Source of the DNA: Tachypleus tridentatus
Taxonomy: Eukaryota; Arthropoda; Merostomata; Xiphosura; Limulidae
Assembly (NCBI RefSeq): GCF_004210375.1
Contig: NC_134834.1
Span: forward strand, 18,407,027-18,471,026
DNA: 64,000 bases
Direction of reading: 5' to 3'
Below, one piece after another: positions 59,301 to 64,000 of the stretch. The notes under the pieces were generated by a model that saw nothing but the letters and a program-made list of their open reading frames with translations, searched no databases and was not told the origin of the DNA. Position 1 is the stretch's first letter. The number at the start of each line of letters is the position of its first letter. Position numbers and translations under genes: made by a program.

Positions 59301-61588
59301 AACTCGCGTGATCTTTGGAAACCTTATTATGGGTCTCTCACAATGGAGTTTTAAAGATCTCTAAAGTTTGTTTGTAGTTGTTTGTCTGTCAGTTTCTCAT
59401 ATGAATCTGTGTATAAGGTAAAACGTTTTATTTGTTTTTCTTACTTCCTCTGAGTTTAGGGAACAAGGTTCCTCATCAGGAACTCTTGAGAAAAATTAAA
59501 AAATTAGAGAAATTAGTTTGAATAGACTTCGTAACTTGGTTATTGCTTGTATATTTAGAAACTAATATAAGTTGAGTTAGCTAGACTTGATGACTTGGGT
59601 GGAATTGGTAAAAATCGACGTACAAATATACATAAAATCCAATTACTTTGTAAAGTGAAACTTCTTTAAGTTTGGTATCGAAATGTTATAAGAATATAAC
59701 ATAGAAACGTTTCGATTGAATCACATTCAGTTCACATGTTCGTTACTTGTCGGAAGTAGTAGTGTCACATGTTCGTTACTTGTCGGAAGTAGTAGTGTCA
59801 CATGTTCGTTACTTGTCGGAAGTAGTAGTGTCACATGTTCGTTACTTGTCGGAAGTTGTAGTGTCACATGTTCGTTACTTGTCGGAAGAAGTAGTGTCAC
59901 ATGTTCGTTACTTGTCGGAAGAAGTAGTGTCACATGTTCGTTACTTGTTTGAAGTTGTAGTGTCACATGTTCGTTACTTGTCGGAAGAAGTAGTGCTAAC
60001 TAGACGGAACCATCACATTAGCTGTAACAGTGACGATATTAAATTATTATATCAAACAGGAAGTGAAGTAAAGACGTATCTGAGTATATTAAATTATTCT
60101 ATTAAACAGGACGTAAAGTAAAGACGTAACTGAGGATATTAAATTATTCTATCAAACAGGAAGTGAAATAAAGACGTACCTGAGGATCTTAAGTTATTCT
60201 ATCAAACAGAAAGTGAAGTGAAGACGTACCTGAGTTTGTTAATTTATTCTATTAAACAGGACGTAAAGTAAAGACGTAACTGAGGATATTAAATTATTCT
60301 ATCAAACAGGACGTAAAGTAAAGACGTAACTGAGGATATTAAATTATTCTATCAAACAGAAAGTGAAATAAAGACGTACCTGAGTTTGTTAATTTATTCT
60401 ATCAAACAGAAAGTGAAGTGAAGACGTACCTGAGTTTGTTAATTTATTCTATCAAACAGAAAGTGAAGTGAAGACGTACCTGAGTTTGTTAATTTATTCT
60501 ATCAAACAGAAAGTGAAGTGAAGACGTACCTGAGTTTGTTAATTTATTCTATCAAACAGAAAGTGAAGTGAAGACGTACCTGAGTTTGTTAATTTATTCT
60601 ATCAAACAGAAAGTGAAGTGAAGACGTACCTGAGTTTGTTAATTTATTCTATCAAACAGAAAGTGAAGTGAAGACGTACCTGAGTTTGTTAATTTATTCT
60701 ATCAAACAGAAAGTGAAGTGAAGACGTACCTGAGTTTGTTAAGTTATTCTATCAAACAGAAAGTGAAGTGAAGACGTACCTGAGTTTGTTAATTTATTCT
60801 ATCAAACAGAAAGTGAAGTGAAGACGTACCTGAGTTTGTTAATTTATTCTATTAAACAGAAAGTGAAGTGAAGACGTACCTGAGTTTGTTAATTTATTCT
60901 ATCAAACAGAAAGTGAAGTGAAGACGTACCTGAGTTTGTTAATTTATTCTATCAAACAGAAAGTGAAGTGAAGACGTACCTGAGTTTGTTAATTTATTCT
61001 ATCAAACAGAAAGTGAAGTGAAGACGTACCTGAGTTTGTTAATTTATTCTATCAAACAGAAAGTGAAGTGAAGACGTACCTGAGTTTGTTAAGTTATTCT
61101 ATTAAACAGAAAGTGAAGTGAAGACGTACCTGAGGATCTTAAGTTATTCTATCAAACAGAAAGTGAAGTGAAGACGTACCTGAGTTTGTTAATTTATTCT
61201 ATCAAACAGAAAGTGAAGTGAAGACGTACCTGAGTTTGTTAATTTATTCTATTAAACAGAAAGTGAAGTGAAGACGTACCTGAGGATCTTAAGTTATTCT
61301 ATCAAACAGAAAGTGAAGTGAAGACGTACCTGAGTTTGTTAATTTATTCTATCAAACAGAAAGTGAAGTGAAGACGTACCTGAGTTTGTTAATTTATTCT
61401 ATCAAACAGAAAGTGAAGTGAAGACGTACCTGAGTTTGTTAATTTATTCTATCAAACAGGAAGTGAAGTGAAGACGTACCTGAGTTTGTTAAGTTATTCT
61501 ATCAAACAGAAAGTGAACACGTACCGCCGCACTTCTGTCGGAGTAATTTCTCCCCGTGAGGATGAAGCAAGCTTCTGCAGCGTTCATC
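23090..61588 (-). CDS. SLO2/KCNT-type (Slack-like) potassium channel, 3' part of gene (17 exons)
   Basis: Large-conductance potassium channel of the Slo2 (KCNT1/KCNT2) family at the plasma membrane. In vertebrates it opens on rising intracellular sodium (family knowledge). Exons in transcript order: 61525-61588, 57352-57460, 55177-55285, 53871-54020, 53033-53280, 47310-47577 (or to 47586), 46247-46352, 42696-42868, 40768-40839, 33880-34014, 30508-30619, 29608-29709, 28842-28925, 27277-27405, 25906-26026, 24005-24089, 23090-23366. All junctions are GT-AG and in phase, giving about 780 residues. The part in the window covers late RCK1, the linker, RCK2 and the C-terminal tail. Pore exons lie past position 64000. 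The C-terminus ends T-V-V, a class I PDZ-ligand pattern. Confidence 0.95.
23521..23765 (-). mobile_element. SINE family A, diverged
   Basis: The core (ccacgattgaaccggcaagc) and tail (aatttcgcgcaaagacacac) are recognisable on this strand, and the head is worn. It lies in the last SLO2 intron. Confidence 0.85.
24005..24089 (-). CDS. SLO2 exon 16 of window
   Basis: An 85-nt exon after tttctctag, ending at gtaagt. It encodes [20 protein letters not shown], then KLLEGDI. It aligns with NTLSYVLINPxxDxxLxxxDIVYLIR of KCNT. Confidence 0.93.
24143..24345 (-). mobile_element. SINE family A, head missing
   Basis: It has a complete tail and core from the T-rich end to gagcacgtttggtgcgacgc. It is then cut off, so most of the tRNA head is absent. 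This is a 5' truncation typical of incomplete reverse transcription. Confidence 0.9.
24790..24895 (-). mobile_element. possible old SINE family B copy
   Basis: It holds 'gtgctctgcgcactgcgggt', 'aacgaaaccagacttttagtg' and 'cgttgagatgtcgcgac', in the order expected for family B on this strand. It is strongly diverged. Confidence 0.4.
25030..25340. repeat. 79-bp minisatellite, about 3.5 copies
   Basis: The unit includes 'tgcgtcctcctttggcttgc', 'atctgtcgagtgcacatggg', 'agacagtg', a G run and 'aaatcctcttatgtttcacg'. Degenerate partial units flank it from about 24920 to 25370. It lies in the SLO2 intron between exons 25906 and 24089. The unit is GC-richer than its surroundings. Confidence 0.9.
25906..26026 (-). 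CDS. SLO2 exon 15 of window
   Basis: A 121-nt exon after atattaccag, ending at gtttgt. It encodes [20 protein letters not shown], then [20 protein letters not shown]. It matches the RQE--ELV--RM--LGLP segment of KCNT. The long vertebrate insert before it is absent. Confidence 0.92.
26097..26240. repeat. 144-bp near-perfect hairpin
   Basis: The left arm (aacaagacgccatctggtga ...) pairs with the right arm (... tcaccagatggcgtcttgtt) over about 56 bp with about four mismatches and a loop of about 25 nt. The outermost bases are attta and taaat. It lies 70 bp upstream of the acceptor of SLO2 exon 25906-26026. It may be a small foldback transposon or an RNA hairpin. Confidence 0.9.
26285..26570 (+). 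mobile_element. SINE family A
   Basis: It has an altered head (ttcccaacattaggtggtta), a short 'cgta' duplication in the anticodon region, a near-consensus core and a (caaa)n tail. Confidence 0.9.
26622..26851 (-). mobile_element. SINE family A, diverged
   Basis: It keeps tail, core and B-box (gattcgaactcgcgacc) on this strand. It has internal losses around the 'cacccaccgcc' block and ends before the head is complete. Confidence 0.85.
26946..27222 (-). mobile_element. SINE family A, full length
   Basis: It runs from a T-rich end through the complete core to the head complement (ggccatgccggaccc). A C run disrupts the 'gcccccacggc' block. It ends about 55 bp from SLO2 exon 27277-27405. Confidence 0.93.
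27277..27405 (-). CDS. SLO2 exon 14 of window (RCK2)
   Basis: A 129-nt, 43-codon exon after tgagaatag, ending at gtgagt. It encodes [37 protein letters not shown], then LTDISS. It is near-identical to KCNT ([20 protein letters not shown], EIPIGIxRT). Confidence 0.97.
27686..27767 (+). pseudogene. tRNA-Asp(GTC)-like pseudogene
   Basis: A tRNA-shaped segment. It has an A-box-like gtgtagtggtgagtgtc, an anticodon arm cccac-ctgtcac-gcggg with GTC in the anticodon position, and a B box ggttcgattcc. Bases ttcct at the start can pair with gggaa at the end only if about nine extra bases (ttcccagcc) between T arm and acceptor are skipped. One anticodon-stem pair is lost. Probably not functional. Confidence 0.65.
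27781..28062 (+). mobile_element. SINE family A, full length
   Basis: A clean head (ggcccggcatggccaagtgg) with intact A and B boxes starts 13 bp after the tRNA-Asp-like sequence. The core and tail are complete, with a few changes. Confidence 0.95.
28114..28196 (-). mobile_element. SINE family A tail fragment
   Basis: Only the tail (attttcgcacaaaactacac) and a decayed stretch are left. It directly precedes a better copy in the same orientation. Confidence 0.6.
28206..28474 (-). mobile_element. SINE family A, full length
   Basis: Complete from gaatttcgcgcaaagctaca to the head complement ggccatgccgagcc. Well-preserved B box. Confidence 0.94.
28842..28925 (-). CDS. SLO2 exon 13 of window (RCK2)
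   Basis: An 84-nt, 28-codon exon after cttcgtttag. It encodes [20 protein letters not shown], then PGSGFLSS. The donor gttggt is a weak GT site, but the join gives exact length agreement with KCNT. Confidence 0.93.
29608..29709 (-). CDS. SLO2 exon 12 of window (RCK2)
   Basis: A 102-nt, 34-codon exon after tttgacag, ending at gtaaga. It encodes [20 protein letters not shown], then [14 protein letters not shown]. It is phase 0 at both ends and matches [21 protein letters not shown]. Confidence 0.97.
30508..30619 (-). CDS. SLO2 exon 11 of window (RCK2)
   Basis: A 112-nt exon after cacattacag, ending at gtacag. It encodes [20 protein letters not shown], then [17 protein letters not shown]. It matches [21 protein letters not shown] of KCNT. 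Confidence 0.97.
31450..33720. repeat. 65-bp minisatellite, about 32 copies
   Basis: Regular copies run from about 31514 to 33605, with decayed units at both edges. The unit contains 'caatgtaaataaaacgcgtt', 'actaagatacagttgtttat' and 'cagtattgttccgtc'. Copies differ at a few fixed sites (tagtatt/tagcatt, caagca/caaaca, ccgtc/ccatc), plus a rare variant with 'ggttttttaacgttgttact'. Each unit holds one ACGCGT. It lies in the SLO2 intron between exons 33880 and 30619. Confidence 0.97.
33880..34014 (-). CDS. SLO2 exon 10 of window (RCK2)
   Basis: A 135-nt exon after gctgtccag, ending at gttagt. It encodes [40 protein letters not shown], then QTMF. The block is conserved across Slo2 (ADxxVVVxKES, AEEDxxAD, IVxVQTMF). 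Confidence 0.97.
34380..36740. repeat. 34-40-bp evolving minisatellite
   Basis: Three linked blocks. Around 34430-35400 the unit is about 35 bp (ttggttgatattccttgatt + aattaatgttgcaaa). Around 35400-36400 it is 34-38 bp (ttgtttgatatcttgaactg + gttaatgttatagg). Around 36420-36730 it is about 40 bp (gttgttttatatcatctgat + tggtttatgttgtgctgtaa). The units share ttgatat and gttaatgt, so they look like one lineage. It lies just upstream of SLO2 exon 33880-34014 in the gene's direction. Confidence 0.95.
37143..37743. other. possible 5' flank of the intronless pseudogene
   Basis: Non-repetitive and GC-richer than the surrounding intron, with a self-complementary patch 'atgcatcccgggcatgcctg' at about 37432. 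It might belong to the same inserted unit as the pseudogene. I found no terminal repeats that would prove it. Confidence 0.3.
37744..39389 (+). pseudogene. intronless pseudogene of a multi-copy arthropod protein family of unknown function
   Basis: Starts ATG at 37744 and runs through a long conserved protein, broken by in-frame stops at 37813-37815 and 37993-37995. Frameshifts lie near 38530, near 38828 and near 39250. Recognisable blocks include [95 protein letters not shown] and [19 protein letters not shown]; it ends TAA at 39387-39389. From memory, close relatives occur as many 'uncharacterized' copies in arthropods and cnidarians; I know no function. It has no introns, is antisense to the host gene and sits in the SLO2 intron between exons 40768 and 34014. 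It may be a retrocopy or the body of an unnamed mobile element. Confidence 0.85.
39390..40767. other. intronic sequence, nothing recognised
   Basis: AT-rich single-copy sequence between the pseudogene and SLO2 exon 40768-40839. The only structure seen is a small palindrome near 40541-40571 (ctaagtaaata ... tatttacttag). Confidence 0.6.
40768..40839 (-). CDS. SLO2 exon 9 of window (RCK2)
   Basis: A 72-nt exon after cttgcag, ending at gtaagt. It encodes [20 protein letters not shown], then SID. Only this frame fits the phases of both neighbours, and it matches FLxxIxxFPxVYYMxGSxD of KCNT. Confidence 0.94.
41090..42570. repeat. degenerate 41-bp minisatellite
   Basis: The unit is roughly 'acctatagatggacagatgt' + 'acatagaaaagatacagacaa'. 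It is best kept at 41450-41780 and grades into looser 'aggcagac'/'agatagat' sequence up to about 42570. It lies in the SLO2 intron between exons 42696 and 40839. Confidence 0.85.
42696..42868 (-). CDS. SLO2 exon 8 of window (RCK2)
   Basis: A 173-nt exon after an AT-rich acceptor (atatgtag), ending at gtaaag. It encodes [40 protein letters not shown], then [17 protein letters not shown]. [12 protein letters not shown] is a Slo2 hallmark. Where vertebrate Slack has LLLD, this has LLLE. Confidence 0.96.
44397..44960 (+). mobile_element. SINE family A (outer copy), interrupted by another SINE
   Basis: The outer element runs 44397-44613 and resumes at 44904-44960 with its tail (ggacggctagcgcaaatagc ... 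cgcgaaattcag). The break point is the site of the inner insertion. Confidence 0.93.
44614..44892 (+). mobile_element. SINE family A (inner copy) with perfect 11-bp target duplication
   Basis: A full-length copy inserted in the outer SINE. The sequence gctaaatgagg flanks it exactly on both sides (44603-44613 and 44893-44903). This fixes the ends of the family: start ggcctgacatggcc, end caaaaacaagcgaacaa. Confidence 0.96.
45272..45375 (-). mobile_element. diverged SINE family B
   Basis: It keeps 'tgttttaacacagagctatg', 'gaggaatcaaaatttaaatt', 'ctagcgttttaagcc' and 'cttacagataaccc', which match family B order on this strand. Confidence 0.5.
45720..46052. mobile_element. SINE family A cluster forming a foldback
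   Basis: A plus-strand tail fragment (45720-45753) precedes a plus-strand head (45754-45848). That head runs straight into a minus-strand copy (45849-46052) which lacks its tail end. The two heads are complementary over about 95 bp and can pair across a loop of about 110 bp. Confidence 0.9.
46247..46352 (-). CDS. SLO2 exon 7 of window (start of RCK2)
   Basis: A 106-nt exon after gactatag, ending at gtaaga. It encodes [20 protein letters not shown], then [15 protein letters not shown]. It matches VKG-PP-SPYIG--PTLC-LL of KCNT and carries the cysteine pair before the C-x-H of the next exon. Confidence 0.96.
46808..46960. repeat. 75-bp tandem duplication
   Basis: Two copies of a unit with 'ataaacgttcgaataagttt' and 'tactggcaggtcaaagttca'. 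They are about 97% alike by eye. Confidence 0.9.
47310..47577 (-). CDS. SLO2 exon 6 of window (inter-RCK linker)
   Basis: A 268-nt exon, or 277 nt if the acceptor nine bases upstream (47586) is used; both are in phase. It encodes [43 protein letters not shown] and a glutamate run, ending [15 protein letters not shown] and TP-DDEG are landmarks of the KCNT linker. The exon is acidic and likely flexible. Confidence 0.92.
47861..50890. repeat. 45-bp minisatellite, about 67 copies
   Basis: The unit is 'catttctcaacattctcact' + 'ccatgatttactcaaatatt' + 'acaat'. The period is exactly 45 for nearly the whole 3 kb, with few variants (caatcg, caattg, tagaatc, ccgtga). Because 45 is divisible by three, several copies in a row can stay open in one frame. 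It lies in the SLO2 intron about 280 bp upstream of exon 47310-47577. Confidence 0.98.
51455..51722 (+). mobile_element. SINE family A
   Basis: The head begins at about acacatggccaagtggttaa, the B box is intact (gggttcgaatccc) and the core and tail are slightly diverged. Confidence 0.92.
52066..52328 (-). mobile_element. SINE family A
   Basis: From gttttgaatatcgcgcaaag to the head complement ggccatgccgggcc. It lacks about ten bases of the 'cacccaccgcc' block. Confidence 0.93.
52985..53069 (-). repeat. 42-bp tandem duplication across a splice donor
   Basis: Two copies of 'acttacctgattttagcc' + 'ttttttaagcctattttcaa' + 'gttt' (52985-53026 and 53027-53069) with one small length difference. On the gene strand each copy holds the last 36-37 nt of exon 5 and the donor TCAG/GTAAGT. 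Confidence 0.95.
53033..53280 (-). CDS. SLO2 exon 5 of window (end of RCK1 and linker)
   Basis: A 248-nt exon after gcaatgtag. It encodes [31 protein letters not shown] and [10 protein letters not shown], followed by a charged linker ending KGRLKS. Its donor region is duplicated directly downstream (42 bp apart), giving a second consensus gtaagt. Confidence 0.95.
53871..54020 (-). CDS. SLO2 exon 4 of window
   Basis: A 150-nt exon after ttcttcatcag, ending at gtgagt. It encodes [20 protein letters not shown], then [20 protein letters not shown] and SYASFHAHR. The block is nearly invariant in Slo2 channels. Confidence 0.97.
54186..54449 (-). mobile_element. SINE family A
   Basis: Complete copy; its head complement ends ggacatgcaggagcc. 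It lies about 165 bp from SLO2 exon 53871-54020. Confidence 0.94.
54461..54738 (-). mobile_element. SINE family A with 10-bp target duplication
   Basis: Complete, near-consensus copy. The sequence tatgaaaagt flanks it exactly on both sides (54451-54460 and 54739-54748). It is directly next to the previous copy. Confidence 0.96.
55177..55285 (-). CDS. SLO2 exon 3 of window (RCK1)
   Basis: A 109-nt exon encoding [20 protein letters not shown], then [15 protein letters not shown], between ctacctag and gtaagt. Strong match to KCNT ([25 protein letters not shown]). Confidence 0.96.
55420..56262. repeat. 56-bp minisatellite, about 15 copies
   Basis: The unit is 'ttaaataacaccattaagat' + 'tgatgtcatgaaatgtggag' + 'cagaaactatgtctcc'. 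Several copies are partly deleted. It lies in the SLO2 intron between exons 57352 and 55285, starting about 135 bp from exon 55177-55285. Confidence 0.95.
56650..56883 (-). mobile_element. SINE family A, diverged
   Basis: Tail (aaatttcgcgcaaagctacg), core and B box are present. The head is incomplete and there is a deletion in the 'gtaagactagaggg' block. Confidence 0.88.
56970..57050. repeat. 27-bp tandem repeat, 3 copies
   Basis: The unit is 'acacttgcaacaatcaaaac' + 'tataatg'. It lies shortly after a SINE. Confidence 0.9.
57352..57460 (-). CDS. SLO2 exon 2 of window (RCK1)
   Basis: A 109-nt exon encoding [20 protein letters not shown], then [16 protein letters not shown], between ccatctag and gttagt. 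It is highly conserved with KCNT (TILRAWAVKDFAP, QI-KPENK-HV-FA). Confidence 0.95.
57810..59228. repeat. 55-bp minisatellite, about 26 copies
   Basis: The unit is 'gatatttatacgagtttatt' + 'taaaatgtttgtgattatta' + 'cagtgagattaaggg'. Two-state variants (aaaatg/aaaagg, gtgagatt/gtgatatt, aagggg/aagagg) are shuffled along the array. It lies in the SLO2 intron between exons 61525 and 57460. Confidence 0.97.
59728..59993. repeat. 33-bp minisatellite, about 8 copies
   Basis: The unit is 'tcacatgttcgttacttgtc' + 'ggaagtagtagtg'. The unit length is divisible by three and carries no stop in three frames, which explains the apparent open frames on both strands. Confidence 0.97.
60046..61518. repeat. 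50-bp array of splice-donor-like units, about 29 copies
   Basis: The plus-strand unit is 'aagtgaagtgaagacgtacc' + 'tgagtttgttaatttattct' + 'atcaaacaga'. On the SLO2 strand each unit begins GTACGTCTTCACTTC and most end AACAAACTCAG. The array abuts the donor of exon 61525-61588 (GTACGTGTTCAC), and the intron's first 45 nt are themselves a shortened unit. Distal copies (60046-60330) are more diverged (gacgtaac, gacgtatc). Confidence 0.97.
61525..61588 (-). CDS. SLO2 exon 1 of window (RCK1)
   Basis: A 64-nt exon reading [20 protein letters not shown], then A, between acceptor gatgtag and donor gtacgt. It matches the Slo2 RCK1 segment xEACFILxxRNxxDRxAA. The donor borders a 50-bp tandem array. 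Confidence 0.9.
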
Positions 61589-63454
61589 CTACATCGAAAG
61601 TAAAAACTGTATCAACCATCAGACACAGGAACGGTCTGAAGAAAATCTCATGATTTATAACTTTTTGTAGTTACGTGTGTTAGGCTTAGTTGAAAGGTGA
61701 ATAGAGCTTCAGCCCAAAGACTGAGGAGATTTCTCAGTACAAGAAACCAGCTCTGAAAGGAGACTTAATGTTATTAGGAAGATAGATGTAAAAAACACAG
61801 GCCTTTGGTAGTCAGTCTCTAACGGATTAGACGATTACAGCACTCTAAGTTCTTAGAAAATTATTGGAAGAGGCAACCGTCTTTCTAGTTCAAAAGCTGT
61901 GAAGATTACCAAGCCCCTTGTCATTATGAGACATAACTCAATACAAGAGAAACTTGTGTTAGGCGTGGTTTTTTGAGACAGGAATATAAACGATAGGAGT
62001 TCAACAAAGAAATAGAAAAGGACCGGAATATGTGAGAGAGAACGAATAAACTTAGATAGGAGAAGGAAGAAAGTAACAAGCTGCCAGTAAGAAACAAACT
62101 ATAGTTTTAACTCTTATGTTATTGATTATAGTAATAAACAGCAACGTTTCATGATATGGGTCAATTCCTCGAGTAGTAAGTACAACCTTATAAAGGTCAG
62201 TGGTCAAGCGAAGTGCAAGTACAGCAAGGCAGTGTGAAATCGACCCACGACAATATTCATGACTGTCATACTTTTAGTAATACAGAGTTGTTCGTTATTT
62301 TTGTCCTTATGATGGTGACATTAAAATACAGCTTTCAGTTCGCCGAAACATTCAAGACAATTAATGTTGATGACAATGTTGACAATTTACATCAAGAGAC
62401 ATTTTTCGTAAAAATGTCATTAACAGAACCTTTAGATACTTGGTTAAGACTCTCGGTCGCAAAAAACCGACCCAAATTTTGGAGGAAAACGTCAGAACTG
62501 GAAAGATATTGAAGGCGTCAAACTACGTAACCAATAATACAATCTAAAAGAATTCTTCTCTCCTTAAAAATAGACTCGTAAGTGAAATCTGTGAAATTCC
62601 TCGTCAGGTACATAAATATAGAAAGAAATGAGACTGGTTCACCCTTGGATTCATGGCTCGAATAAAACAAAACATATTAACTTATTCACTTTATTCTCAG
62701 AGTAATGAGAATGACAAGTGACCTTAGAGGTTAAAATTGAATTAGAATACAGCAAGTTGTACGATATTGATTCTAGAGAATATGCAAACGATGAAACATC
62801 TAAAACCATTACTGCTATATACGACTGTATCTCTTTTCACACTTAGTGGATTTCAAATCTGAGAAAACGATTTTTAATAGTAGAGCCACGTAGTTTATGT
62901 CAACCAATCAGCACCTGCTGGAACATAACATTTCAAAATTTGGCGCGACACCTAGAGGAGTCGGTTTTTCATAATTGGGATCTTAAATTTGATACTTGAG
63001 GACGAAAAAAACACAAATCTTGGTTATATATGAAGAGAAACGTAACGTTTGGCTCAAGATTACACAAAAAAACTGCATTACTCACTAATGAATCATATTT
63101 TAATGTTTAATGGTAAAATATGAACGTAAAGACAGGGCGAGCAAAAGCTCAAGTTTGGCTCTTATATTGAGAAATATCTTCATGTGCTATCGTGAAAAGA
63201 AACAGTGAAACGCCTGTTTGGAAATTCAAAACCACTGTTACCTTACATATCGGTTGGATGATAATTTCGTTGCGTTTCGCAAAAACAAGAAAGTTTTGTA
63301 ATATGTAAAATAATTACAATAAGAATTAGATTCATGTAGCACATGGTACGTTTGATGTCAACATTTATCACAAACATACAATTTAACAGTTGAACCTCGA
63401 TAAAATAAAAAAGAAACTTGATTGGCCTGTTACTGTAATCGCGTGCACGTGAGG
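61589..63454. other. SLO2 intronic sequence upstream of the first exon in the window
   Basis: No exon matching the preceding RCK1 segment was found in any minus-strand frame, so the next upstream exon is probably beyond 64000. No repeats were recognised. Confidence 0.5.
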
Positions 63455-63465
63455 TTGAAAACATA

Positions 63466-63747
63466 TGTTTGTTTGTTTGTTTTGGAAGTTCGCACAAAGC
63501 TACTCGAGGGCTATCTGTGCTAGCCGACCCTAATTTAGCAGTGTAAGACTAAAGGGAAGGCAGCTAGTCATCACCACCCACCGCCAAGTCTTGGGCTACT
63601 CTTTTACCAACGAATAGTGGGATTGACCGTCAAATTATAACGCCCTCACGGCTGAAAGGGCGAGCATGTTTGGCGCGACCGGGATGCAAACCCGCGACCC
63701 TCAGATTACGAGTCGCACGCCTTAACACGCTTGGCCATGCCGGGCCT
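63466..63747 (-). mobile_element. SINE family A with 11-bp target duplication
   Basis: Near-consensus full-length copy. The sequence ttgaaaacata flanks it exactly on both sides (63455-63465 and 63748-63758). Confidence 0.96.
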
Positions 63748-64000
63748 TTGAAAACATAAAACGACGTTTACAATCTCTGTTCAAAGAGTTACTTGAAATC
63801 CCAACAAAACGGTTTTTGGAAGAACTTGATAAGATGAGTATACACATAAGTACGAATTCTCTGCGCACCAGGACAACTGCAGATCTTTCAGACTTGAGAC
63901 AGTTATACATCATCGTGTTCTTTGCATTGAAGAAATACGATTGAAAATACGACAACTGAATATTTCACCTTCAGTTAACGAGGTTGCTAGACGGGAAAAT

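Noticed and set aside
59716..60121. Open frames of 78-124 residues on both strands
   Set aside because: A product of the 33-bp tandem repeat, not of coding constraint.
62213..62512. 99-residue plus-strand open frame
   Set aside because: No recognisable domain, no splice context and no similarity to the neighbouring genes. AT-rich chance frame in an intron.
63722..63955. Minus-strand open frame next to a SINE, tested as the next SLO2 exon upstream
   Set aside because: The residues do not match the RCK1 segment that should precede exon 61525-61588, and the frame starts inside the SINE flank.

Overview
This is a window of animal nuclear DNA: AT-rich, with long introns, GT-AG splicing, many tRNA-derived SINEs and many intronic minisatellites. 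The two gene orthologues, the abundant SINE with the head 'cggcatggcca' and the multi-copy arthropod-type pseudogene suggest an arthropod, most likely a chelicerate and probably a horseshoe crab. The species call rests on remembered similarity of the SINEs and genes, not on a search.

Layout. (1) Positions 1-16301, plus strand: the 3' part of a DEAD-box RNA helicase gene of the DDX31/Dbp7 type (ribosome biogenesis). I could join eleven exons, from 1426-1467 to 16160-16301. All splice phases match and give 476 codons plus stop, from just after motif Ia to the C-terminus. The Q motif, Walker A and the PTRE-type Ia motif lie upstream of the window. (2) Positions 16302-23089: the gap between two convergent genes, holding SINEs of two families and a degraded mariner-type element. 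(3) Positions 23090-61588, minus strand: the 3' two thirds of a SLO2/KCNT-type (Slack-like) potassium channel gene. Seventeen exons join in phase and give about 780 residues, from the second half of RCK1 through RCK2 to a C-terminus ending T-V-V. The membrane and pore exons lie beyond position 64000.

The channel introns are unusual. Roughly a third of the 38.5 kb is tandem repeat, in at least nine unrelated arrays with units of 33, 34-40, 41, 45, 50, 55, 56, 65 and 79 bp. The introns also hold about 19 SINE copies, a foldback, a long hairpin, a tRNA-Asp-like pseudogene and a decayed intronless gene copy (37744-39389) on the opposite strand. The most striking array (60046-61518, 50-bp unit) starts exactly at the splice donor of exon 61525-61588. 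On the gene strand each unit begins GTACGT and most end CTCAG, so about 29 donor-like, recursive-splice-like junctions follow the real donor. A second duplication across a donor of the same gene (52985-53070) gives two consensus donors 42 bp apart.

Nothing in the window indicates a bacterial operon, a CRISPR array or an intact autonomous transposon. Exon boundaries were inferred by eye from homology, splice consensus and phase; no transcript evidence was available.
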